Source: Anastrepha obliqua (lineage: Eukaryota; Arthropoda; Insecta; Diptera; Tephritidae). From it: a stretch of DNA of 64,000 nt. A program made the translations under genes and the position numbers. The notes beneath the pieces were generated by a model, which worked only from the letters and a program-made list of their open reading frames with translations, searched no databases and was not told the DNA's origin. The stretch lies in NCBI RefSeq assembly GCF_027943255.1, contig NC_072893.1:3968001-4032000 (forward strand). The letters are read 5' to 3'. This document shows positions 10,666 to 21,755 of the stretch, in pieces; position 1 is the first letter of the stretch; every line of letters starts with the position of its first letter.

Positions 10666-13314
10666 AATGACAATAGCCTTATGGAATGCAAACGGACTAA
10701 ATCAACATATTCTTGAAACTAAAACTTTTATAGACCAATACAACATTGACATACTATTGGTGTCAGAAACTCATTTTAATGACAAAAGCTACGTTAGTAT
10801 TCCCGGCTACAAAATAATATGCACCAACCACCCTGACAACAGAGCACACGGCGGAACAGCTATTATACTGAGACAAAATATTATGTTTAACAAAATGGAA
10901 GAATATCAAATGGACCATCTGCAAGCAACGACGATACAAATAAATGACACTCTAGGCCAGCTTACCATATCAGTTGCTTACTGCCCTCCGAAACACAACA
11001 ACAAAACAACACAATACGCTAACTACCTTGAAACACTTGGAAGTAGATTTATTGCCGGAGAAGATTATAACGCAAAAAATATGATGTGGGGTTCAAGATT
11101 AACAAACACGAAAGGAAAAGCATTACTTAACGCCATCAGAGCGCGTAATTGTAATTATATAAGTACCGGAGAACCCACTTATTGGCCCTCTGACATTAAG
11201 AAAGTACCTGACTTGCTTGACTTTTTTATCATAAAATCAATTAATTCAAACGTACTGACAATTGAATCTTGTCTTGAGCTCTCTTCTGATCCCTCGCCAA
11301 TTATACTAAGAACCCAACAACCACCGCAACAAAACTTAAATCCACCACTTTACAATTATCGTACAGACTGGAATGCGTTTACTGAGCTTTTGGAATCATA
11401 TTTAGACACAAAAGTATCTTTGAAAACAGGCGATGAAATTGAGACAGCTATAGCTTTTTTTAACGACAAAACTATTAAGGCAGTTAGTAAATCTACACCC
11501 TCTCCACCAACTAAAGTAAAAAATGACTACATACCTGATACGATAAAAAAGAAACTAAAACAAAAGAGAAAGCTAAGGAAGAAATAGCAGACAACAAGAT
11601 TTCCAGACGACAAGAAAAAGCTAAACAAATTTGGAAAAGATATAAGAGACCTACTTCAAAAGGAAAAAGACAAACAACTTAGCAATTATCTCAAAAATAT
11701 TGACGCAACAAAATCCTCAAACTACACACTTTGGAAGGCGACGAAAAAAGTGGTGGGCGCCACAATACATTTACCACCAATAAAAACAACTAAAGAGAAA
11801 TGGGCCCGAACCTCTTCAGAAAAAGCAACGGTCTTAGCTCAACATTTTAAAGATACTTTTGAAAATAATAATAACGACATAAATCTTACTTATGCAGCAA
11901 ACGAGAATAAGCAGCAAATTAAAAAAATCACACTTACGGAGATAAAACAATTAATAAAAACTCTAAAGAACAATAAATCGCCTGGATACGATCAAATTTC
12001 GGGAACAATTATGAAGCATATGCCTGACAAGGCAATAATTTATCTAAGAAATATTTTCAACGCTGCTATAAGTCTCAAATATTTCCCTAGTACCTGGAAA
12101 GTAGCTGAAATTATAGCGATCCCGAAACCTAACAAAAACGCTACACTAGCGACATCATATCGACCAATCAGCCTACTACCGACAATATCAAAAATTTTCG
12201 AGAAAATATTATTTGACCAGATAAATCCTATTATAACAAGCATGAATCTGATACCCCAACACCAATTTGGATTTAGGAAAAACCATTCAACAATCCAACA
12301 GATTCATAGAGTAGTTCACAAAATTAATGACGACCTGAATAAAAAAAGATGTCCATATACCTCGACATAGCTAAAGCTTTTGACAAAGTGTGGCACCCTG
12401 GGTTACTCCATAAATTAAAAACACAACTACCTAATGACTTTTACCTTATGCTTAAGAGTTACATCCAAGGCAGGAAATTCTATGTTAAATATAACGACGC
12501 ATGTTCAGACATTCAACCTATGAACGCAGGCATTCCTCAAGGCAGTGTCTTAGGACCAACATTGTATTTATTGTACACGGCTGACCTACCGGAACCGAAG
12601 TCAGAAAACAGCATGATTGCAACATTTGCAGATGACACAGTCCTCATGGTATCTCATAAAGATACAGAAGTCGCAAAACAAAATTTACAAAACGAATTAA
12701 ATGTGACATTAAACTGGTTCAAAAAATGGAACATCGAAATTAACGCTGACAAAACAATACAAGTAAACTACACAAACCGAAGGACGACCATTGAACCAGT
12801 TAGCGTTGGTAACTCTGACGTGAATATTGACACCAAAGCGAAATACCTGGGTATTACGATCGACTCGAAATTAAACTGGCAGGAGCATATAAAGAAAAAG
12901 CGAAATGAAGTTAAAAATCGTTTTAAGAAATTGTACTGGCTACTTGGACCTCAGTCCAATCTATCATTGCAAAATAAAGTACTTATTTATCGAACGATAA
13001 TTGCTCCAATCTGGAAATATGGAATTGAGATTTGGGGCACTGCTGCAAAAAGTAATCTAAGTATACTTCAACGAGTCCAGTCTAAAATACTTAGGACCGT
13101 AACTAATGCACCTTGGTACATACCTAGTGCAGATATTCATCGCGACCTTGACATCGATACTATTGATGAAACAATACAAAGCGCTAGCAGAAGACACATA
13201 AATAGATTATAAACGCACACAAATCCTATGATGAGAAGACTACCAAATAAAGAAAAATCTACCCAAAGTCGGCTTAACCGTCAAACACCAACAGATCTTG
13301 CAAAATCCTTGTAA
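10649..13314 (+). pseudogene. Jockey-type ORF2 (endonuclease-reverse transcriptase), three disabling lesions
   Basis: The polyprotein starts at the ATG at 10649 and can be followed for about 888 codons to a TAA at 13312-13314, the usual Jockey length. The N-terminal EEP endonuclease shows WNANG, SETHF, a GGD-like motif altered to GEDYNAK, and SDPSPI where SDHxP is expected, so the catalytic His is Pro. The RT fingers and palm include DQISG, YRPISLLPTISKIFEKIL, QFGFRKNHSTIQQI, LDIAKAFDKVWH, GIPQGSVLGP and the catalytic FADDT near 12630. Lesions: an in-frame TAG at 11585-11587, probably a former Trp codon; a one-base loss in the A7 run at 12341-12347, between DDLNKK and YLDIAKAF; and a TAA at 13210-13212 after HINRL, beyond which 33 more sense codons remain. 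Few lesions over 2.7 kb suggest a fairly recent insertion. Confidence 0.88.
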
Positions 13315-13680
13315 TCAATTGTCAACTAATCGTATATATCATTGTTTGTTAACCACTTGTTTTTAAATAATATGTATATATTTCTTCTAAATGAGCTTGG
13401 GGGCATTGGCCCTTCAATATCACTCTCACTCCATCTTTTTGTAAATCAAATTACTTATTGTCTAACGACAGGTGTAATATTTTATGGAAGAAATAAAAAA
13501 AAAAAAAAAAAGAAATTTTCCACAGATCCTTTTCACCAAAAACTCCTAATGTTCGCCACATCTAAAGTCATCATCGTCTAAGATTTTGCGCCGTAAAATA
13601 GGAATGTGAGACTATTATTTACTATTTATTCTATTTATTATCATTGAGCTATTTATTTACTTTCAGTTTCCATATTCAGC

Positions 13681-14099
13681 TTAAGGGGTCCCGGTAGTCT
13701 AGAGCTCGAAAATTTTGAGTATTTTCAGGAATTTTTTTACATTAAAAAATATGAAAAACACTATTTTAATTTTTTAGGCTTTTTATTTAACTTATTTTAC
13801 ATACAAAAATGAATAAAGTTTTGAAATTTTTGAAATTTTAGTAATTAAAAAAAAGCGCTGAAGTTGACCCTCCCGAAAAATTGGATCTGGGCGGTGTTCT
13901 CCATTTTGGCTCTTCTATTCATCTGAAACATGAAAACCAAAAAAATTATTAATTATTAATCGGTATGACTGTAACTATGTCCCGCTACTAGACCAAAAAA
14001 AAATTTTTACAAAATGGCGTGATTTTGAATTTGATACTATACTTCCGAAATATCGAAAAAACAAAAAATCGATATTTGAAATTTCTCGGCCACGCTTAA
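13681..14099 (+). mobile_element. TTAA-flanked MITE, family A copy 1
   Basis: The left end is TTAA (13681-13684) followed by GGGGTCCCGGTAGTCTAG. The interior (for example CTTCTATTCATCTGAAACA and GGTATGACTGTAACTATGTC) recurs in copy 2 at 21290-21755, whose right end CTAGACCACCGGGTCCCC plus TTAA is the inverted complement of this left end. The right terminus of copy 1 is eroded (CTCGGCCACGC before TTAA at 14096). There is no coding capacity. TTAA flanks are characteristic of the piggyBac superfamily; the assignment is inferred. Confidence 0.7.
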
Positions 14100-14373
14100 A
14101 GGGGAACACCGTTGTGAATGCGTGAAAATTAAGTGATTTTCATGAATTTTTTATATAAGTAGGGATGATTATATGAGGATCGGATAAATTATAATTTATT
14201 TAGCACATATTCAACTATACTGACATAAATTTTTATTAAAAAATATTAAAAATTACAATTGTTGTTAATAGTAATGCAATGACGTCGTAAAAAACTGATG
14301 CACCCTGGTGGCCATGATACAGCGGTGAAAAATCATTTGAAAGCAAAAAACCAAAAAATTTCTTAATCTATAC

Positions 14374-14388
14374 ATCAATGGCTATCGT
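14374..14388. repeat. Target-site duplication, left copy (15 bp)
   Basis: ATCAATGGCTATCGT, identical to the copy at 14942-14956. It flanks the nested LINE and marks the insertion point inside MITE B. Confidence 0.9.
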
Positions 14389-14941
14389 TGTTGTTGTTGT
14401 TGTTTTAACAGTTATGGTAGCCCTGTCAGTGTAGGGCATATCACCGGTTATCTTCGTCTAGCTCATCTAGGGGTAGACCCAGGAAACATACTGTTTCGAC
14501 AGGTTGGGTCCAGAGGGAGAGGGGTGTTAGATGAGTCGGTTTTAGGGGGCATGTGAAGAGGTGTTTAGTGTCGTGCGGGGTACCTTCACATGCCGGGCAT
14601 GTGTTTGGAATGTCCTGGAGCTCTTCGTCTGCAATAGGTGGTGGTTGGGACGGGAGTTCATGAAGGAAGTGACGGTCTCCCGGTGGATGCCGTTTATTGA
14701 CTGCCTAAATACTGTCCGGTCCAGTAGGTTGCGGTCAGTTTTGTCCTGGATTTCGTCTAAAAGGTGTCTCCTGACGTGCCTGGGAGGTGGCTCAGGCTCA
14801 AGCAGGTGTCTGCAGGGGTGAAACCTGCGGTAACATCCAAGCGTTCCAATGGAAGCCGGTTCTATGTTACCGGAATGACTCGGGTTTTTCCCGACCAAGG
14901 GCTGCCGCCCCAGTATACTAGCCCTGTCTAGTGAACCGTAT
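14389..14941 (-). mobile_element. 5'-truncated LINE with (CAA)n tail
   Basis: The insertion is bounded by a perfect 15-bp duplication. Read on the minus strand it ends in a (CAA)n tail (TTG repeats at 14389-14402 on the + strand), an unusual 3' terminus. Just before this is the end of ORF2: CPACEGTPHDTKHLFTCP and LWTQPVETVCFLGL, then a TGA at about 14442. This Cys/His block and LWTxPVExxxFLGL tail are characteristic of a Jockey-group ORF2 C-terminus. Upstream the frame shifts, so the copy is dead. Only about 550 bp of the element was inserted. Confidence 0.85.
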
Positions 14942-14956
14942 ATCAATGGCTATCGT
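14942..14956. repeat. Target-site duplication, right copy (15 bp)
   Basis: ATCAATGGCTATCGT, identical to 14374-14388. The MITE B sequence resumes immediately afterwards. Confidence 0.9.
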
Positions 14957-15318
14957 CGTACGTGGCGGTTTTTTTGTGTTTTTTGTTTTGAGAAAATGGT
15001 GCAGGTTTGAAAACTGAGTTTGTGTTTTCACCCTTTTTTGTTTTCGAATGGCTTGAAAAAATATTAATTTTTGGAATTCTTAAATATTAAAAAAAAATTA
15101 AAATTGGTTCATAGGTCTTTGAGAAATCGGGGCCACCGTGTTCAGAGAAGTAGTTTAAAGTTTTCATTGGCCTACCTGCACTTATTGTATTGGGTATAAC
15201 TTCGTAAATTTTCAATATTTTAAGTTAACATTTTTTTTTTGCATATTTTTGAACATATCTACTTTAGAAAAAGCCAAAAAAATATTTTTGGAAAAATCAC
15301 AGTGGTGTTCCCCCTTAA

Positions 15319-16518
15319 GAGAGTGCTTTTTGGAGACAAAGATTCTCGGTTGGGTTTCAAATTCCTTGATCGGCTCGATAGAGAGTCTTGGGCGAAGTCG
15401 AAAGTGACCAATTGCATAATATCGTATTTTCTAATGAGAAAAAAAACGAACCAAAAGCTAGAGATCTCTTAAAGGAGACCATTGAATTGAATGGCTACCT
15501 CGATAAGGCAGCTGTGACAGTCAGTTATATCAGCTGGTGTCAAAACTATAGAATTTAAATGACTATTGATATTCATTTCGACCGCACTACCAGCAGATGT
15601 CAGTCTATTCCATTTCTCTGAATGGCATATTTGGTAAAATGAGAGGGCTAAAATATATCGGACTTCAAATGAATCGGACTAAAACTAAAAAAAATAAATA
15701 TTTTGGGGTTAAACAGAACACTGAAGATGAACTTTTTGGCTATCTACAGGTACCTTGCATCTTACGTATTTTTTAATTATAGGGCTTGTTTGGCTTTCAT
15801 GCCTGGGATAACTGGAATGGCTAATTTTTTCTATTCCAACGGCGTTTCTACATTTCTAACCACTTTACAGTCGGATTGGAGTTACCCCTAAAGTACGTGT
15901 TGGTCATCGTTGAAGTTCTGGATTACAGTAGTGACTGATGTGGTGATATATGATCTGTGCGAGAGTCAGTTTCGTGATCAATCGAAATTTATTGAACATT
16001 TTTTTTACCAATTTAAATTAGTTAGCTATGATTTTATTGCAATTATTACTCCCACCATGGAGAGTAAAATTCCATACAAAGTGAAGATTTCTAGTGATCG
16101 AAACAAATTTTTTTTACTCAAATGTAATAAAAAAATTCTTATATGAGAACTTTTAACTTTCAAATTGTAGCCGTACCATCCGCAATGGGCAGCAATAAGT
16201 TAACCAACGCTGCAATTATTTGTTCCGATTCTTCGTTGGGAACAAAAGGGCTTCACCAGAAAACATGTAGAACTTGGCTCTGCTTGAATATTTTATGACT
16301 TTCTCATACATTCTATAATAAACATTTTTTTCTTCTAACTTTTATACATAACTTTAATAACACTGGGCTATGAAATTCCCTTTTTTCCATGTGAGAAAAT
16401 GGGATAACATTTTAAAGCCCACTGATTATGATCGGATTGCAATTACTAAATTACATTGAGTAAAACGAACACTCTGGGCTTTCAGGCGCTATCGATTTAT
16501 TTCAATATTATTTAAAAC
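15319..16518. other. No feature seen
   Basis: AT-rich sequence with no protein-like translation and no recognised element ends. Confidence 0.45.
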
Positions 16519-17100
16519 TAAAGGATCTTTCAAACGCCTAGGAGGCTGTACTGAAAAACTCCTAGACCGTATCTGTTTTTTGTCATATTTGGCACTTTTC
16601 AAGTAGACAGATGCCCAATTTTACACAATAGAAAAACGCGTTAAAATTATTGAAACTTATTCCGAAAATGGTCGATCTTTAGTCAATATGTTGCAAAGTT
16701 TGTGATTTTTTTGGTGGAAATAATAGTCCGAATGAGTCGACATTTCAAAAGTTGGTGAAACAATTTCAAGAAACTGGTTCTGCCCGGGATATAAAATGGA
16801 CTGGGAAATTATGAACTAAAAGTTCTGTTGAGAATATTGCTGCTGTAGCGCAAATTGTTGCTGCACAACCTTCAAAATCAATATCTCGACCTTCTCGACA
16901 ATTAGACGTTTATGAGTCGACATGAAACAGGTAGATTTTCCCAGTAGACGTGGTCATTTAAGTGATGTCGTTTTTCACTTATAATTATTAAGAGCCGTAA
17001 TTTGAATAAAAGTAGTGAAATATGAAATCTGAAAGAATTCAAAATTTTACATGTTTTGTTTTAAAATAACTTCTAAGGACATATTTTGAGAGATCCTTTA
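16519..17100 (+). mobile_element. Internally deleted Tc1/mariner-type element with TIRs
   Basis: The ends are inverted repeats: TAAAGGATCTTTCAAA at 16519-16534 and TTTGAGAGATCCTTTA at 17085-17100 (15 of 16 matched), each with a terminal TA. Inside, the + strand encodes a broken N-terminal helix-turn-helix region: EKRVKIIETYSENGRSL, STFQKLVKQFQETGSARD, SSVENIAAVAQIVAAQPSKS. This resembles the DNA-binding part of the transposase fragment at 29448-29765 but belongs to another family. The DDE catalytic domain is missing. Confidence 0.75.
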
Positions 17101-17124
17101 TTGATTTTTTCTGGAGCTTGCATA

Positions 17125-17505
17125 TATTAGTTTGGGAGCAAAAATCCATTATTTTTGCATAAAAGCTTTCCGCAAAAAGTTTAGAACTGTTTACAGTCAA
17201 TCTTTAGCTCATGGGCAATGCTACAACAACTAAGATGCCGGTCAACTTCGATTATTTCTCTGATTTTTTCGGCATTATCGACATTTTCTTTAACATCAAG
17301 AATGCCTCAATGGAATCGTCGAAACCAAAGTTCCGTTGTTAACACCCTGTAACTCACAACCTGAATACAAATAGAATTTTTAGTGTGAAATATCACCTTG
17401 ACAACGAGCATAAACTTTAAATTGTTTGATCGATACTTTGCGAGATATCGATCACTACAGTCATCTACTGAGGCAATCGATTATTTCTTTTTCTCCAAAC
17501 TAATA
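17125..17505 (-). mobile_element. Internally deleted mariner element with TIRs
   Basis: Termini are TATTAGTTTGGGAGCAAAAA (17125-17144) and its approximate inverse TTTTTCTCCAAACTAATA (17488-17505), of mariner type. The minus strand between about 17345 and 17170 encodes the mariner DNA-binding region: WFRRFH, GILDVKENVDNAEKIREIIE, then VDRHLSCCSIAHELKIDCK, with one stop after WFRRFH. The catalytic domain is deleted. It lies only 24 bp from the preceding transposon. Confidence 0.78.
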
Positions 17506-19234
17506 TTTTTGGCAGTTTAAGATTCAAGTTTAATTTTAGGTTAGATAAAACCCCAACTTTTCGGTTTTTACCGCTATTTTTTCAAAACCATGACACCGCA
17601 GAATCATTCTCATCGTAGAAAAATACACTGGAAAACCGTTTCATATAAAAAATTTACAGGTACATATAACTTGCACCTCAGTCACTTTGCCTTTCATATT
17701 TTTTCATACATTTTTGGCACACAATTCTATACTTTTTATTTCTCATTTCTACTTATTTCAAAGTATTTGATACTTAAATTATTTTCCATTCTTACGCTGC
17801 TAAATTCCCATTCATAAATTTCGCACGCTTTCCGCCAAATTCGCTTCAGTTCCACATGTCTTTTAGCCATATACTCATTCACAATTCCGCACCAATGTCC
17901 GCTAATTCAAAACTATTATTCATACATATTTAATAGTGCGATCTTCAAGTTGCAACATTAGCAAATTTAAATGGTTCAATATGCGAACGCATAATTCATA
18001 ATTCATTACCAGCAATAAAACAGAAATTTCAGCAATTTGTCGTCTTTCGCGTGAATTAGAAAATCTTCTGTGCCAAAAGGTAATTTATGATTTTCACAGT
18101 TTAAATGAAGCTTCCTACCAACGGTATTTTGTATCTTTTAGTTATATCTACAATTGATGCAGCGGTTGGATGCGTGCATGTAATACACATACATACATGC
18201 ACACATACACATATACACACGACTAGTAGCTAATCCGTGTCACCGCTGATGGTAGGAATAAGAAGCAAATTGAGTTTTGCTTAGCATTTGCCTAAATGCA
18301 TGTGGCATACAACGGCGCTGTGTTGCATGTTATAAATAAAATCAGCCACTTGTCAGAATTGCCAATGTGTCTGCACCCTACCCCATCATGATCGTTCCCG
18401 AGGCATCCGTGTGTTAATGCCTGGTACATTTGTTTGTGACGTTGATGTGCCGGAATGGCGAAATTTGCGAAATATTTTTGGTTTCGTACAGAACTTTTCT
18501 TTTTCGCTGTGGAATTTCGCTAAATTTACATATTGCATGTAGCATTTCAATTGTCTTTTGTGGCTGAACTCAATGCGAGCGTGTTGAGTGGGCATATTAA
18601 TTCGCATGTGCATAGGTATGTGTGCGCAGTACACAGATACAATCTTTGTATTTATATTTAAATGCGAATACACTTCACTTTATGATGTTAATGATCTTCG
18701 AGAGAGATGTATAAATACCTTCGTATTCGTATTTACATACTTACATACTTACATATATATGTATGTATGTATGTATATGACGTGCACAACCGTTTTGTTC
18801 ATTCGTAAAAGATATTTGTCTTTCACTTAATGTGTTACGGAAATCACCTTTTAAGGATACGCAGAATGTCTCAGAATTCCGTTTATCAGCTCAGGGGGCA
18901 AAATAAAAACATCAATGGGCTTCTTGGTTTATTTCCCTGATTAGGACCAAATTAGGATTATAGTCATACTCCAAATATGCCAAGGCTCTTTGATTTGTTG
19001 GATTTTCGAGTGCTGAATTGGATGAACCTCTGGGATACAAATTTATAATGCATATAAAATAATTCAACAAAAAAAGTTTAGTATCAATTTTGGATAAATA
19101 TGTAAATATTGGCCTGGAAGGCAAAGTTACAAGTATCTGTGGGAGTAAATGTATTCCATGATCTCAGTCATCCCGTTTTGGGTACTAGATATTATGCTTA
19201 AAATATGTTATTCTGCTTTTATATGTGCGTATAG
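17506..19234. other. No gene seen; microsatellite (TATG/TACA)n
   Basis: No protein-like frame. Simple repeats include CA-rich sequence at about 18180-18225 and TACATACT/TATG repeats at about 18733-18778. The rest looks unique. Confidence 0.5.
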
Positions 19235-19790
19235 TAAAGGGTGATCAATTTGGAAATATCGTATTTTAAATTGTAATAACACAACGAAAATTCAAATTGA
19301 TAGCGCAATCTTTATTATTTATGTGTAGAACGACTCATGACATTTATTTTTCAAGAGCTAATGTTGACCGCAACTGAGCCGTAACTGGCCATCCACAAAC
19401 AACACTTTTGAATGACTCCCAGGGCTTCGGTCGGTATCTCGTGAATAACTTTAGTAATGTTGGCTCCCAATGCCTCACTCGACTCAATTCACTGGTCCGA
19501 GACGACAGATAAATTACTCATCGAAACAACGATACAGTAAATCCATTGTTTCACGAGCTGTATGGCTAGTAGCATGGTCTTGTTGGAACCAAATGTTGTG
19601 GAGGTCACGGTCTTCAAATTCTGGCATCAAAATGTCAAAAGGCTTATAATGGTTCGCCATTCATTGTTACATTGGCACTAGTCTCGTCTGTTCTTGAGTG
19701 GCTTCGGGATGCTCCTCAGCCCAAATACGGCAATTTTGTTTATTGACGTAGCCATTGAGCAAAAATGGGCCCCATCGCTGTATGTATATA
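19235..19790 (-). mobile_element. IS630/mariner-type transposase remnant (C-terminal half)
   Basis: The minus strand shows CRIWAEEHPEATQEQ, then DLHNIWFQQDHATSHTARET containing the second catalytic Asp (FQQD), then ITKVIHEIPTEALG from the C-terminus. The stretch that should hold the third catalytic residue is missing or degraded. The terminal sequence TAAAGGGTGATCAATTTGG at about 19235 is probably one TIR. The N-terminal half is absent. Confidence 0.72.
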
Positions 19791-20113
19791 TTTTTTGTAG
19801 ATATTTTTTAGAAATTTTTGTGTAAGAAAATAAAATGCGATCGTTTTGATTTTATAGAATGTTATTATTGACATCAAATAGTATCCAAAAACATTTTTTT
19901 TTTTTTACATTCTTCAGTGTGCCACCAAAGTAAGCGTCTTAAAAAAAAGATAAATGGCTTGTCAACAGGATTTTGGCTCTTCAGAAGATCTGAAACGAAA
20001 AATTAAAGTGATTATTATTCTGTAAGCTTGTCATTCTGGTAGGTGTGACAATGGAAATATTTTTTTGAAAAATAACAAAATGGCGGACTTTTGAAAAAGA
20101 GGTATGTGTCTAT

Positions 20114-20574
20114 TAGGGCAGGTCGATTTAAAAATCGCTCATTGCTCTGTGAAAATCGTATTCTAGGGATCAAAATAAGAAAGTTTGCCGAAGGAACCTT
20201 ACCTCTAAAACGAATTCTGATGTCCCCCAATTTGGGTCGAACGAAAAAATCCCACTTTGACCCATTTAGAGTTCTCCAATCGAGTCCAAATGTATGACCG
20301 ACCCCCACTAACTTTGGACGGCCGATCCACCCATGCCAGTGGCACACCCCTTGGAACTCCCCTGTGGGGTTCCCTATACAATCATTTCAAAATATCACCA
20401 TTTTTGGCCTTTACATGAGAAAAGAAACTAAAAAGTTCGACCCAAATTGGGGGACATCAGAACTCGTTTTAGAGGTATGGTTCCTTCGGCAAAGTTTCTT
20501 ATTTTGATCCCTAGAATATGATTTTCACAGAGCAATGGGCGATTTTTTTGCCTCCCCACAAATCGACCCGGCCT
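20114..20574. mobile_element. Long-inverted-repeat (foldback-like) MITE
   Basis: Two arms of about 130-140 bp, 20114-20242 and 20435-20574, are inverted complements with only scattered mismatches and one small indel. Shared blocks include CATTGCTCTGTGAAAATC, TCTAGGGATCAAAATAAGAA and TGTCCCCCAATTTGGGTCGA. The outer ends read TAGGGCAGGTCGATTT and, inverted, TAGGCCGGGTCGATTT. A 190-bp spacer separates the arms. The open frames on both strands are produced by this symmetry and are not genes. Superfamily unresolved. Confidence 0.82.
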
Positions 20575-21289
20575 AGTGTCTTTGTAAATATTGTTGAGGC
20601 GTAAAATTTTCCATGATGAAACATCAGTGAACATTGAAAAAATTTATGTATTTAGTTTTACAGTAGTAACGCCTGATCTGTCAAAAACACACTATTGGAG
20701 AAAGTACCTCCATCATCCGTTATATAATTACTGCCACCTAGGCGCACAACCAGAACTATTTTTGGGTGTGCTTTTGTTGGAAATCCTCTGAATGTTCCAA
20801 AAAAAAGTTAAGAATAAAACCAAAGAAAATAGTTTTGTTATGAGTACAATTAAATACAAGCCCCAATAGAACAAATGCAAAGCCATATGAAACAAAAAAA
20901 AAAATTACTACAATTTGGCTGTGACTCGTCGCTTGCCTTCAGCGAATTTTTCTAAAACTCTTTGCACCGCGGGAATTTGAGCCTCTATAGATACGAGTAC
21001 AAAGAAACGCTGCCCCATTCAACAGATATTTTTACATCGTTTATCTTAAATACACTCCATCTCATTTGACTGAAGCCTTATATTTTCCTCATGTTTCAGA
21101 GTCATCAAACATAACTTATTTCCCCAACAATTTAATTATGCTCTAAAAAAACGATTGCTCGAAAATCTTCTGCACTCCATCGCAGTCATAAATTTAATTC
21201 CAAGCCCGATAACTAATCTGGCCAATGCCGAACAAATTCTTTGTTATTGTATTTGAAGGAATTTTTAAATATCGCTTATTGTTTGTGAG
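20575..21289. other. No feature seen
   Basis: AT-rich spacer between two non-autonomous DNA elements. No coding or repeat signal was recognised. Confidence 0.45.
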
Positions 21290-21755
21290 CGATATTTAAT
21301 TTTTTTAGGCATTTTTTTAATTTCTTCTACATTCAAAAATGAATGTTAAAAATGTTAAAAATGGCGCCGGTGTTGCCCATTTTGGCGCTTCTATTTATCT
21401 GAAACACAAAAACTAAAAAATTGTTAATCAGTATGACTGTAGCTATGTCCCGAACTAATTAGAACAATAAAAAAAAAAATTACCAAATTACGCGGTTTTG
21501 AATTTGTCATTTGAAATCGGGTTTTTTTAGTTTTTCAATCAAAAAAAGTCACTTCGAGATAAATAAGCTTAATGTTTGAGGTACAGGAGCGCGGCTCTCT
21601 ACCTAGATAATGGGCTGTAGAAACTATTGTAATGGGAATTCCCGAATGAAAATTTCATAATAAGTTCTTAAGATATTATACTTTCGAAAACTCGGAAATA
21701 TCGGAAAAACAAAAAATCGATTTTTTGAAATTTCTAGACCACCGGGTCCCCTTAA
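21290..21755 (+). mobile_element. TTAA-flanked MITE, family A copy 2
   Basis: Colinear with 13681-14099: shared blocks include the TTTTAGGC region, CTTCTATTTATCTGAAACA, CAGTATGACTGTAGCTATG, and a CGGAAAAACAAAAAATCGA block near the right end. It ends CTAGACCACCGGGTCCCC (21734-21751) and TTAA (21752-21755), the inverse of the copy 1 left end. It carries about 100 bp of extra internal sequence and has lost its own left TIR. Confidence 0.7.

Larger units (their letters stand above)
9575..13511 (+). mobile_element. Near-full-length Jockey-type non-LTR retrotransposon
   Basis: The element carries ORF1 (gag-like, three zinc knuckles) and ORF2 (endonuclease plus reverse transcriptase) with a 17-nt overlap. 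A short 3' UTR with AATAAA at 13491 and a 17-A tract at 13495-13511 follow. The flanks AAGAATTTTTTCA (9562-9574) and AAGAAATTTTCCA (13510-13522) match at 11 of 13 positions and may be a decayed target-site duplication, which would set the 5' end near 9575. ORF order, PRE_C2HC-type gag and lack of RNase H fit the Jockey clade. The copy is inactive; see the ORF2 entry. Confidence 0.88.
14096..15318 (+). mobile_element. TTAA-flanked MITE, family B, split by a LINE insertion
   Basis: The termini are inverted repeats next to TTAA: left TTAA (14096-14099) then AGGGGAACACCGTTGTGA (14100-14117); right TCACAGTGGTGTTCCCCC (15297-15314) then TTAA (15315-15318). The arms agree at 15 of 18 positions. Removing the nested LINE (14389-14941) and one copy of its 15-bp duplication leaves about 655 bp with no reading frame. 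It shares TTAA flanks and a similar A/T-rich interior with family A, so the two are probably related piggyBac-like non-autonomous families. Confidence 0.72.

Noticed and set aside
9562..13522. Confident target-site duplication for the Jockey element
   Set aside because: Only 11 of 13 bases match and the sequence is A/T-rich, so chance cannot be excluded; mentioned only as a possibility.
20091..20634. Open frames on both strands with matching peptides (LPLKRxLMSPNLGRT)
   Set aside because: The matching peptides are produced by the inverted-repeat arms of a MITE, not by duplicated genes.
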